NCBI GenBank assembly: GCA_964409165.1
Contig: CAYPCH010000057.1
Location: forward strand, 1-23,276
Source: CAYPCH01 sp964409165
GTDB taxonomy: Bacteria; Bacillota; Clostridia; Acetivibrionales; Acetivibrionaceae
Direction: 5' to 3'
DNA length: 23,276 nucleotides
Part shown: piece by piece, positions 17,025-23,276 of the stretch
Layout of the letters: each line of letters starts with the position of its first letter
Position numbering within the stretch: the stretch's first letter is position 1
Made by a program: the position numbers and the translations under genes
Notes under the pieces: generated by a model
Database searches by the model: none
What the model was told of the DNA's origin: nothing
Seen by the model: the letters and a program-made list of their open reading frames with translations, nothing else

Positions 17025-17342
17025 ATGTTGAGTAAAGATCTTAAGATTGTTAATTTGAACATTACCGAGGATCATTATGAATATAAAGCTATGTTTAGAT
17101 TGTGCAACCAGGACAGCTGTATGGATATTGACATGGCAAACCTATCTGACATATCCTTATTAAATGAGATTAAGAAAAATTTTGAAATTGAAGAAGACAT
17201 AGAAGTTATGAAAGAAATTATTACCAAAAAGATTTTTGATGCTTCAAATTTAGAATCGCGTATTTCTGAAGGTGAAGGCTGTTGCAAGGAAACAGAAGAT
17301 AAAAAGACACAAAGAGGAATAGATTCCTTGAGCACCTCTTAA
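17025..17342 (+). CDS. Hypothetical protein, 105 aa
   Basis: I do not recognise this protein. It is acidic, with no signal peptide or membrane segment, mostly predicted helical in the second half (LLNEIKKNFEIEEDIEVMKEIITKKIF), a CNQDSC pair of cysteines near 27-32 and a CC pair near 87. A very strong GGGGGGG site lies a few bases before ATG 17025, which supports real translation. It is divergent from the macroglobulin gene and followed at 103 bp by the MgtC gene, so it may share a transcript with that gene. Possibly a small cytosolic regulatory or binding protein; no function is assigned. Confidence 0.65.
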   Translation: MLSKDLKIVNLNITEDHYEYKAMFRLCNQDSCMDIDMANLSDISLLNEIKKNFEIEEDIEVMKEIITKKIFDASNLESRISEGEGCCKETEDKKTQRGIDSLSTS

Positions 17343-17444
17343 CCTTACTTCATTGAGCAGGTGCGATTAATTTGCAACAATTTTTAATAATATTGAAAAG
17401 ATTGAGAAACAAATACTTAAAGACCGGTTTATGGAGTGAAAATC

Positions 17445-18137
17445 ATGAATAATCTCTTTAGTATTTTTTATAGTAATTTTTATATTATTGTATTATTTAG
17501 ACTGATACTTGCCTGTGTTCTTGGAGGAATAATCGGTTATGAAAGGGAAAACACAAACAGGCCTGCGGGATTCAGGACACATATTCTGGTTTGCGTAGGC
17601 GCTGCTCTTGTAATGGTTACCTCAGAGTATATTTTCGAAAAGTATAGATATCAGACCAATATTGATCCAGCACGTCTTGGAGCACAAGTCATAAGCGGAA
17701 TAGGTTTTTTAGGAGCAGGGACAATAATACGTGAAGGAGCAAGTGTGCGCGGGCTAACAACAGCAGCCAGTCTTTGGGCAGTGTCTTGTGTTGGAATTGC
17801 TGCAGGCATAGGGTTTTATGAAGGTGCTCTTTTTGCTGCAATAATTATATATATAACATTGATTGTTCTTAAAAAACTTGAAAAGTATTTTACTAAGAAA
17901 GACCGCTTAAGTGTTCTTCATATCAAAGCACAGAATTTACCAGGTCAAATAGGAGCTATAGGCACCATACTTGGAAAGCACAATATAACAATAAAAAAGA
18001 TTAATTTTGCAACTGAAGATGATGAAGAAGAGGTATCAATCCGATTTTTACTCAAGATACCCGGTACTTCGTCAAGGCAAGATGTAATAGGCGACCTTCA
18101 GGGAATAAAAGGCGTACAGAAAGTTTTTGAAGAGTAA
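17445..18137 (+). CDS. MgtC/SapB family membrane protein
   Basis: 230 residues from ATG 17445. A GTG three codons upstream is possible, but it overlaps the TGGAG ribosome site, so ATG is preferred. The N-terminal 145 residues hold several hydrophobic segments with the MgtC signature: GGIIGYERENTNRPAGFRTH near 26-45, ARLGAQVISGIGFLGAGTII near 79-98, then VRGLTTAASLWAVSCVGIA. The C-terminal part (about 150-230) is soluble and looks like the ACT-type domain of longer MgtC proteins. In enterobacteria MgtC is needed for growth at low Mg2+ and affects the F-type ATP synthase; in Firmicutes the role is less clear. Neighbours: an unknown small protein upstream and a decarboxylase with its own promoter downstream. 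Confidence 0.9.
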   Translation: MNNLFSIFYSNFYIIVLFRLILACVLGGIIGYERENTNRPAGFRTHILVCVGAALVMVTSEYIFEKYRYQTNIDPARLGAQVISGIGFLGAGTIIREGASVRGLTTAASLWAVSCVGIAAGIGFYEGALFAAIIIYITLIVLKKLEKYFTKKDRLSVLHIKAQNLPGQIGAIGTILGKHNITIKKINFATEDDEEEVSIRFLLKIPGTSSRQDVIGDLQGIKGVQKVFEE

Positions 18138-18145
18138 AAAGTATT

Positions 18146-18174
18146 TGACTTTTTGAGTTCTATCCCCTATAATT
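18146..18174 (+). promoter_or_regulatory. Sigma-A-type promoter of the decarboxylase
   Basis: TTGACT (18146-18151), 17-bp spacer, perfect TATAAT (18169-18174). The start codon is at 18237, giving a leader of about 55 nt. The best promoter match I see in the window. Confidence 0.75.
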
Positions 18175-18236
18175 CACTTGTTTATTATTTGTTTTTAAAG
18201 AAAATATAATAAATAAGTAATAAGGAGGGATAGAGA

Positions 18237-19694
18237 TTGGCGAGGTTGGATCAGTTAAAAACACCACTGTTTGATGCAGTTAAAAATTATGTTGATAACA
18301 ATGTAATACCGTTTCATGTTCCTGGTCATAAAAAGGGAGCAGGACTTAAGGAGCTTAGAGAGTATATAGGTGAGCGGGCGCTTCAAATGGATGCAAACGG
18401 CATGGAGGATCTGGATTTTGCAAATAACCCTACCGGAGTTATTTATGAATCCGAGAAGCTTATGGCACAGGCATTCGGAGCTGAGCATGCTTTTTTTTTG
18501 GTAAACGGAACTACTGCCGGTGTTCAGGCTATGATAATGAGCGCGGTAGAACCGGGCGAAAAGATTATAATTCCAAGAAATGCTCATAAGTCCACTATCG
18601 GAGGAATTATACTCAGCGGGGCGATGCCGGTGTATCTTCAGCCAGAGATTAACGATAGGCTGGGTGTTGCAATGGGTATAACGGAAGAAAGCCTGAAAAA
18701 GGCGATTAAAGAAAATCCACATGCAAAGGCTGTTTTTATTATAAATCCAACTTATTACGGCGCTGCATCTGACCTGAAGTCCCTCGTGAGGATAGCACAC
18801 AGGCATGAAATGACGGTTCTTGTAGATGAGGCGCACGGTGCACATATGTCTTTTCATAACGATTTCCCATTGACTGCTATGGAGGTTGGGGCAGATATGA
18901 GTGCTGCGAGCATCCATAAAACTGCCGGATCAATGACTCAAAGCTCTGTGTTGCTTTTAAGGGGAAATATGGTAGCGCCTGAAAAACTAAAACAAGTACT
19001 TAATTTGACTTACACATCAAGTGCATCTTATCTTTTGATGTGTTCTCTGGATATTGCCAGAAAACAGCTTGCCACAGAAGGAAGCAATCTGCTTGAAGAA
19101 GCTTTGAATCTTGCAAGGATGGCAAGGGATGAAATCAATAAAATTGAAGGACTTTATGCGTTTGGAAAAGAAATTGTAGGCACACCGGGCTGTTTTGATT
19201 TTGACGAAACCAAGCTCGGCATAAATGTCTCCGGTTTAGGATATACAGGGTATGAAATGGAAGCAAAACTCCGTAAAGAGTATAATATACAGATTGAGCT
19301 TTCAGATATGAATAATATTCTGGCTATTGTAAGTTTAGGTGATAAAGAAGAGAATATGGCAACACTTATTAATGCATTAAAGGACATTGCGTCAAAAACA
19401 GAGGTTATTGAACATGCAAAGACAGTATATATACCTCAGAACCCTAAAATGATAGTCTCGCCTAGAGACGCGTTTTACAGTCAGAAAAAGAAGGTGCCCC
19501 TTGAGAGTTCGGTAGGGGAAATTTCAGGCGAAATGGTTATGGCTTATCCGCCGGGCATACCGGTTATATGTATGGGTGAAAGAATAACCGAGGAGATAGT
19601 GGATTATATTAAAATATTAAAAGAGCAAAGGTGTCAGTTACAAGGTGCTGCCGACCCATACATTGACTCAATAATGGTTCTTGGCTCAGATTGA
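18237..19694 (+). CDS. PLP-dependent Orn/Lys/Arg decarboxylase (SpeA-like)
   Basis: A cytosolic fold-type I PLP enzyme that decarboxylates a basic amino acid, feeding polyamine synthesis. 485 residues, close to Bacillus SpeA (arginine decarboxylase). Landmarks: FHVPGHKKGAG at 22-32, NGTTAGVQAM, IIPRNAHKS, INPTYYGA, the cofactor Asp in VDEAHGAH (Asp197) and the Schiff-base Lys in SIHKTAGSMTQSS (Lys228). The C-terminal domain ends with AYPPGIPVICMGE, usual for the family. Start: TTG 18237, 7 nt after AAGGAGGG; no better ATG. It has its own sigma-A promoter. Arginine is the likeliest substrate by resemblance to SpeA, but lysine or ornithine cannot be excluded. No spermidine synthase or agmatinase gene follows in this window. 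Confidence 0.9.
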   Translation: MARLDQLKTPLFDAVKNYVDNNVIPFHVPGHKKGAGLKELREYIGERALQMDANGMEDLDFANNPTGVIYESEKLMAQAFGAEHAFFLVNGTTAGVQAMIMSAVEPGEKIIIPRNAHKSTIGGIILSGAMPVYLQPEINDRLGVAMGITEESLKKAIKENPHAKAVFIINPTYYGAASDLKSLVRIAHRHEMTVLVDEAHGAHMSFHNDFPLTAMEVGADMSAASIHKTAGSMTQSSVLLLRGNMVAPEKLKQVLNLTYTSSASYLLMCSLDIARKQLATEGSNLLEEALNLARMARDEINKIEGLYAFGKEIVGTPGCFDFDETKLGINVSGLGYTGYEMEAKLRKEYNIQIELSDMNNILAIVSLGDKEENMATLINALKDIASKTEVIEHAKTVYIPQNPKMIVSPRDAFYSQKKKVPLESSVGEISGEMVMAYPPGIPVICMGERITEEIVDYIKILKEQRCQLQGAADPYIDSIMVLGSD

Positions 19695-20129
19695 TGCATA
19701 AAATATAAGTTATTGTTTTAGGCGGGACTGGGAAAATCATTATTAATGCTCATGTTTATAATATCGGTTATTGGGCAAACAAAAAGAATTTATTGCTGAT
19801 GGAAGAGATTCGCAGTATTTTGAATTGAGTTTTATATGACATATTCTTTATATATATTGAGTACCCTCGATGGGTGCTCAATTTTTTTATGGGTCTCTTG
19901 GAGTGAAATGAAAATGGTCTATTTAAATAAAAATCTGAATAGAAATAGGATTGTGATGAGCCATGTACACAAATCAAAAGATTGTTGCTGGTGAAAATAT
20001 AACTTTCGCTGCTATTTTGCATAGAGTTTGCTTGATGCTAAATAGAACAAGTTAAAAGTGAAAGTGATGTTGCAATTATTACTTATGGCGTAATTTTGAC
20101 ACAGGGCGCAAATAAAGGGGTGGGTGGTT
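19695..20129. other. Intergenic gap between decarboxylase and Ca2+-ATPase
   Basis: No convincing gene. It contains the terminator and module S (19856-19914). The frames present are short and lack ribosome sites. No promoter of good quality was found for the ATPase; TTGCAA near 20070 has no well-spaced -10 box. Confidence 0.6.
19856..19914 (+). terminator. Terminator hairpin (module T) with module S, copy B
   Basis: Stem ATTGAGTACCC (19856-19866) with GGGTGCTCAAT (19872-19882), one G-T pair, followed by seven T. It is 162 bp after the decarboxylase stop. Right after it, TCTCTTGGAGTGAAATGAAA (19894-19913) repeats module S of copy A, but without the second stem arm. Confidence 0.8.
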
Positions 20130-22859
20130 TTGAGTATTCAGGAAACGATTCTTCAGAATTTCAATAAGAAAAGCAGGTTCCTTGACGGACTGAGCGAAAA
20201 GGAAGCAAGAAAAGAATATGAGAAGCATGGTCCTAATACTTTGACGGGGAAAAAGAAAATTTCCGTATTTCAGATTCTTTTGGATCAATTTACAGATTTC
20301 ATGGTATTGATACTACTGGCTTCAACTTTGGTTTCCTTGTTTATGGGGGAAATAACCGAAGCAATTACAATTATGTCTATTGTTGCAATGAATGCGGTTT
20401 TAGGTTTTGTTCAGGAATTCCGAACAGAGAAAACCATGGAGGCATTAAAAGGACTTGCAGCACCAACAGCAAAGGTTGTAAGAGACGGCGTGACTGTTGA
20501 AATTCAGGCCGAAAGAATTGTACCTGGAGATTTGATAGTATTGGAGGCAGGTGACAGAACACCAGCGGATGCAATGCTGGTAGAAGCATTAAGCCTTTTG
20601 GCAGACGAATCCCTTTTAACAGGTGAGTCGGTTCCGGTAGAGAAGAGGGTTGGAGTTGACAATAAAAAGAATTCCCGCATCGGAGATGAAGACAGCTCCG
20701 TGTATATGGGCACTATTATTACTAGCGGAAGGGCTAAGGCAATTGTCTGTGCAACCGGAATGAACACGGAAATGGGAAAAATAGCCGACATGATACAAAA
20801 TATTGAAAGTGAAGAAACTCCTCTGCAAAAAAGACTTAATCATCTTGGTAAATTCATTGTATACGGCTGTCTTGTTATCTGTGCAATAGTTTCTGCTACC
20901 GGTATATTAAGAGGAGAGAAGCTTTTTACGATGCTGCTTGCAGGTATAAGTCTGGCAGTTGCAGCGGTGCCTGAAGGGCTTCCTGCAATAGTTACTATTG
21001 CCCTTGCGTTGGGAGTTCAAAGAATGCTTAAGAGGAATGCACTTATAAGAAAACTTCCTGCGGTTGAGACGCTAGGGTGTGCAAGTGTCATTTGCTCCGA
21101 TAAAACAGGAACTCTGACAGAGAATAAAATGACTGTAAGGAAGATTTATTCAGGTAACAGCATTACAGAGGTGACAGGAAGTTCTTTAAGCAGTGAAGGA
21201 GAATTTATATCAGATACGAAAAAAGTGAACACTGAGAGTAAAGGGAGTTTGAGGTTTGCCCTTGAGATAAGTGCTATCTGTAACAACGCTTCAATGACAA
21301 GAGCAAAGCAGAGGCGCCAAAATTCCTTTGACAAGGTCAAATCCATATTTTCAAGGCAGGAAAAATGGGAGCTTAGAGGAGAAGCCACAGAAGCGGCTCT
21401 CTTGGTTGCAGCGGCAAAAGGCGGTTTAATTCAGGAAGAATTGAATGAGAAATATTTCAGGATAGATGAAGTCCCTTTTGACTCGGATAGAAAATGTATG
21501 TCAGTCATATGTGATAATAAAAAGGGAGAAACCTTTGTATTTGCAAAAGGCGCTCCCGATGTAATTATTGAAAAGTGCAACAGGATTTATACAGAGAGTG
21601 GGATAGTGGATCTTACAAAAAATGAGGCACAAAGAGTACTGAAAATCAATGATGATATGGCAAAAGGAGCTTTAAGGGTGTTGGCAGTTGCATTCAGAAG
21701 ACTTGATTCCAAGATATACAAACCCCAAAGTATTGAAAATGACCTTGTTTTTGTGGGTCTTATAGGGATGATAGACCCTCCGAGAAAGGAAGCCTTGATA
21801 GCTGTCCAAAAATGTAAGCTTGCCGGCATAAAGACGGTTATGATAACGGGAGACCATAGGATAACCGCAGGTGCCATAGCAAAAGAGCTTACTATTGCCC
21901 AAGAAGGTGACAGGATAATAACAGGCTCAGAACTTGAGCAAATGGATGACAGAAGCTTGAGAGAGGTAGTGGGCAAAGTATCAGTATATGCAAGGGTATC
22001 ACCCAAACACAAACTCCGGATAGTGAAGGCTCTGAAGAAACAAGGACATATTGTTGCAATGACAGGTGATGGGGTCAATGATGCCCCGGCTGTTAAAGAA
22101 GCGGATATAGGAGTTGCAATGGGGCTGACAGGTACTGATGTTACAAAGGAAGCATCTTCCATGATTCTGCTTGATGACAATTTTGCCACTATTGTGGCTG
22201 CTGTTGAGGAAGGACGCAACATATACAACAATATAAGAAAGTTTATAAGATATATGCTGTCCTGCAATATCGGGGAAGTACTTACAATGTTTATAGGAAT
22301 GCTTATTGGACTTCCGCTTCCGCTTTTACCCATCCAGATTCTATGGGTCAATCTGGTTACCGACGGACTTCCTGCAATAGCATTAGGGCTTGAACCCGCA
22401 GAAAAGGATATTATGATGAGACCTCCTAGAGAAGCAGGAGAAAACATTTTTTCCAAAGGTCTTTTAAACCTGATACTTTTTAGAGGCGTTTTGATAGGTT
22501 TTAGCACCTTGGCAGTATTTATAAGCATATTGCATTTTACCGCTGATATTCATACCGCAAGAACAGGCGCTTTTGTAACACTGGTAATTACTCAGCTGAT
22601 ACATGTGTTTGAGTGTAAATCGGAAAGAAAGAGTATTTTTGAGATACCCCTATTTAACAATATACCCTTGGTTTTGTCTGTGATTTGTTCGTTGATAATG
22701 ATAATAGGTGTTGTATACATACCTGTTTTTCAAGGGATATTTAAGACCGTATCACTGTCTTATAATGATTGGATTCTTATAGGAGGTTTGTCTGTTCTAG
22801 GACCTGTTCTGTCAAGCTTTTTTAGGGTTAATTCCAAGCATATAAAAAGATTGCAATAA
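20130..22859 (+). CDS. Type IIA (SERCA-like) Ca2+-transporting P-type ATPase
   Basis: A membrane pump of about 910 residues that exports Ca2+ at the cost of ATP. In order (numbered from TTG 20130): cation-ATPase N-domain; actuator loop LTGESVPVEK; M4 with AAVPEGLPAIV (Glu282, equivalent of SERCA Glu309); phosphorylation site SDKTGTLTENKM (Asp324); nucleotide-binding KGAPD; MTGDH and TGDGVNDAPAVKEADIG hinge; M5 NIGEV (Asn713, Glu716) and M6 WVNLVTDGLPA (Asn741, Asp745), the residues that form Ca2+ sites in SERCA-type pumps; C-terminal helices M7-M10. The retained M4-M6 ligands favour Ca2+ over Mg2+ or H+. Start: GTG 20124 is also open, but TTG 20130 has better spacing from AAGGGG. A terminator pair follows. 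Confidence 0.93.
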   Translation: MSIQETILQNFNKKSRFLDGLSEKEARKEYEKHGPNTLTGKKKISVFQILLDQFTDFMVLILLASTLVSLFMGEITEAITIMSIVAMNAVLGFVQEFRTEKTMEALKGLAAPTAKVVRDGVTVEIQAERIVPGDLIVLEAGDRTPADAMLVEALSLLADESLLTGESVPVEKRVGVDNKKNSRIGDEDSSVYMGTIITSGRAKAIVCATGMNTEMGKIADMIQNIESEETPLQKRLNHLGKFIVYGCLVICAIVSATGILRGEKLFTMLLAGISLAVAAVPEGLPAIVTIALALGVQRMLKRNALIRKLPAVETLGCASVICSDKTGTLTENKMTVRKIYSGNSITEVTGSSLSSEGEFISDTKKVNTESKGSLRFALEISAICNNASMTRAKQRRQNSFDKVKSIFSRQEKWELRGEATEAALLVAAAKGGLIQEELNEKYFRIDEVPFDSDRKCMSVICDNKKGETFVFAKGAPDVIIEKCNRIYTESGIVDLTKNEAQRVLKINDDMAKGALRVLAVAFRRLDSKIYKPQSIENDLVFVGLIGMIDPPRKEALIAVQKCKLAGIKTVMITGDHRITAGAIAKELTIAQEGDRIITGSELEQMDDRSLREVVGKVSVYARVSPKHKLRIVKALKKQGHIVAMTGDGVNDAPAVKEADIGVAMGLTGTDVTKEASSMILLDDNFATIVAAVEEGRNIYNNIRKFIRYMLSCNIGEVLTMFIGMLIGLPLPLLPIQILWVNLVTDGLPAIALGLEPAEKDIMMRPPREAGENIFSKGLLNLILFRGVLIGFSTLAVFISILHFTADIHTARTGAFVTLVITQLIHVFECKSERKSIFEIPLFNNIPLVLSVICSLIMIIGVVYIPVFQGIFKTVSLSYNDWILIGGLSVLGPVLSSFFRVNSKHIKRLQ

Positions 22860-22870
22860 GCGAAATAAAC

Positions 22871-22969
22871 AAAACTGAGTACCCTCGATGAGTATTCAGT
22901 TTTGTTAGTGCCATTTCCTGAAAGGAAATCCGGCAAAAAGCTTAGGGACTCAATGTCCCGAAGCTTTTT
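22871..22969 (+). terminator. Terminator (module T) plus inverted module Q, copy C
   Basis: First stem AAAACTGAGTAC (22871-22882) with GTATTCAGTTTT (22892-22903), one G-T pair, just after the ATPase stop. Then the ATTTCC/GGAAAT hairpin (22913-22929) and a long stem AAAAAGCTTAGGGAC (22935-22949) with GTCCCGAAGCTTTTT (22955-22969). The second part is module Q of 11364-11424 in the opposite orientation on the plus strand. Confidence 0.82.
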
Positions 22970-23056
22970 ATTTGTGCAATAGGGATTTTTAATTTTATTG
23001 ATTCCAATAATATATTGTAGCTTCTTTAGAAATAAATAATTTGAGTTTCCCCAAAA

Positions 23057-23275
23057 TCAAAACCAAAAAGCTGAGGGATCTTTAAGCTTAAAGGCTTTGA
23101 AAATATCAAGTTGCTGTGATGGAGGTGTCTTTTCGAGGAATGATCGGATACCTTCCTTAGTTTTCTTTAAGATATTGAAAATACCATCGCCAAGTGCATA
23201 GAAGATAAACTTGGGTGTGTTAAAAATTCTTTTTGAACATTCTATTATATGAAAAACTAAAATACTATCATTGTG
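23057..23275 (-). CDS. C-terminal part of an unknown protein, cut by the window edge
   Basis: On the minus strand a frame is open from the window end to TGA at 23057-23059, 72 sense codons. It reads like real protein (KFIFYALGDGIFNILKKTKE, then FLEKTPPSQQLDIFKAF and a final DPSAFWF). The start lies outside. I recognise no family. Its stop is followed within a few bases by GGGGAAACTCAAA, a string also found at 948-960. It could be the end of a mobile-element gene or a decayed gene. Confidence 0.4.
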   Translation of the reverse strand, partial: HNDSILVFHIIECSKRIFNTPKFIFYALGDGIFNILKKTKEGIRSFLEKTPPSQQLDIFKAFKLKDPSAFWF

Positions 23276-23276
23276 T

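Noticed and set aside
18138..18156. Hairpin AAAAAGT/ACTTTTT after the MgtC gene as a terminator
   Set aside because: The stem is A/T-only and overlaps the -35 box of the decarboxylase promoter; too weak to claim.
21587..22528. Long minus-strand frame (313 codons) opposite the Ca2+-ATPase
   Set aside because: It is antisense to a highly conserved coding region. Its Ser/Pro/Thr-rich translation is what the reverse complement of such codons gives.
1..23276. tRNA or rRNA genes
   Set aside because: No cloverleaf with GTTCGAATC-type T-arm plus CCA end, and no rRNA-like conserved stretch, was seen on either strand by eye.

Overview
The window looks like AT-rich chromosomal DNA of a cellulosome-producing anaerobic Firmicute of the Acetivibrio (Hungateiclostridium; formerly Clostridium) thermocellus type. 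The main evidence is five large secreted proteins that each carry a type I dockerin, a duplicated Ca-binding loop with the D-x-N-x-D...N-S-T-D-Y pattern. The species cannot be fixed from the sequence alone.

Region 1 (1-979): a decayed Y1/REP-associated tyrosine transposase, followed by a fold-back element of about 330 bp that ends at the stop codon of the first cellulosomal gene. Region 2 (979-4692, minus strand): two dockerin esterases, a double-GDSL CE12-type enzyme with a central dockerin and CBM35, and a SASA-type acetylesterase. Both suggest deacetylation of pectin or hemicellulose. Region 3 (4999-6450, minus strand): a DUF421 (YetF-like) membrane protein, a DUF4363-like lipoprotein and one doubtful small membrane ORF. 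Region 4 (6753-11155, plus strand): a CBM35-GH26-dockerin mannanase and a GH9-CBM3c-dockerin cellulase, separated by a small MITE-like fold-back with a possible 7-bp target duplication.

Region 5 (11560-16701, minus strand): convergent to the glycoside hydrolases is a 1713-residue alpha-2-macroglobulin-like protein that has no thioester motif and ends in a dockerin. This is the most unusual gene here. It could be a protease trap or decoy docked on the cellulosome, but that is inference. Region 6 (17025-22859, plus strand): an unknown 105-residue protein, an MgtC/SapB membrane protein, an Orn/Lys/Arg decarboxylase with a good sigma-A promoter, and a type IIA (SERCA-like) Ca2+ P-type ATPase. An unknown ORF on the minus strand runs off the right edge.

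The enzymes fit one job: exported plant cell-wall enzymes (pectin or hemicellulose deacetylation, mannan and cellulose cleavage) would assemble on scaffoldin cohesins through their dockerins. The intergenic DNA holds several repeat families: a 34-bp palindrome upstream of two dockerin genes, a mosaic of terminator hairpin modules at three gene ends, the MITE-like element, and a degenerate tandem TATATAAA array.
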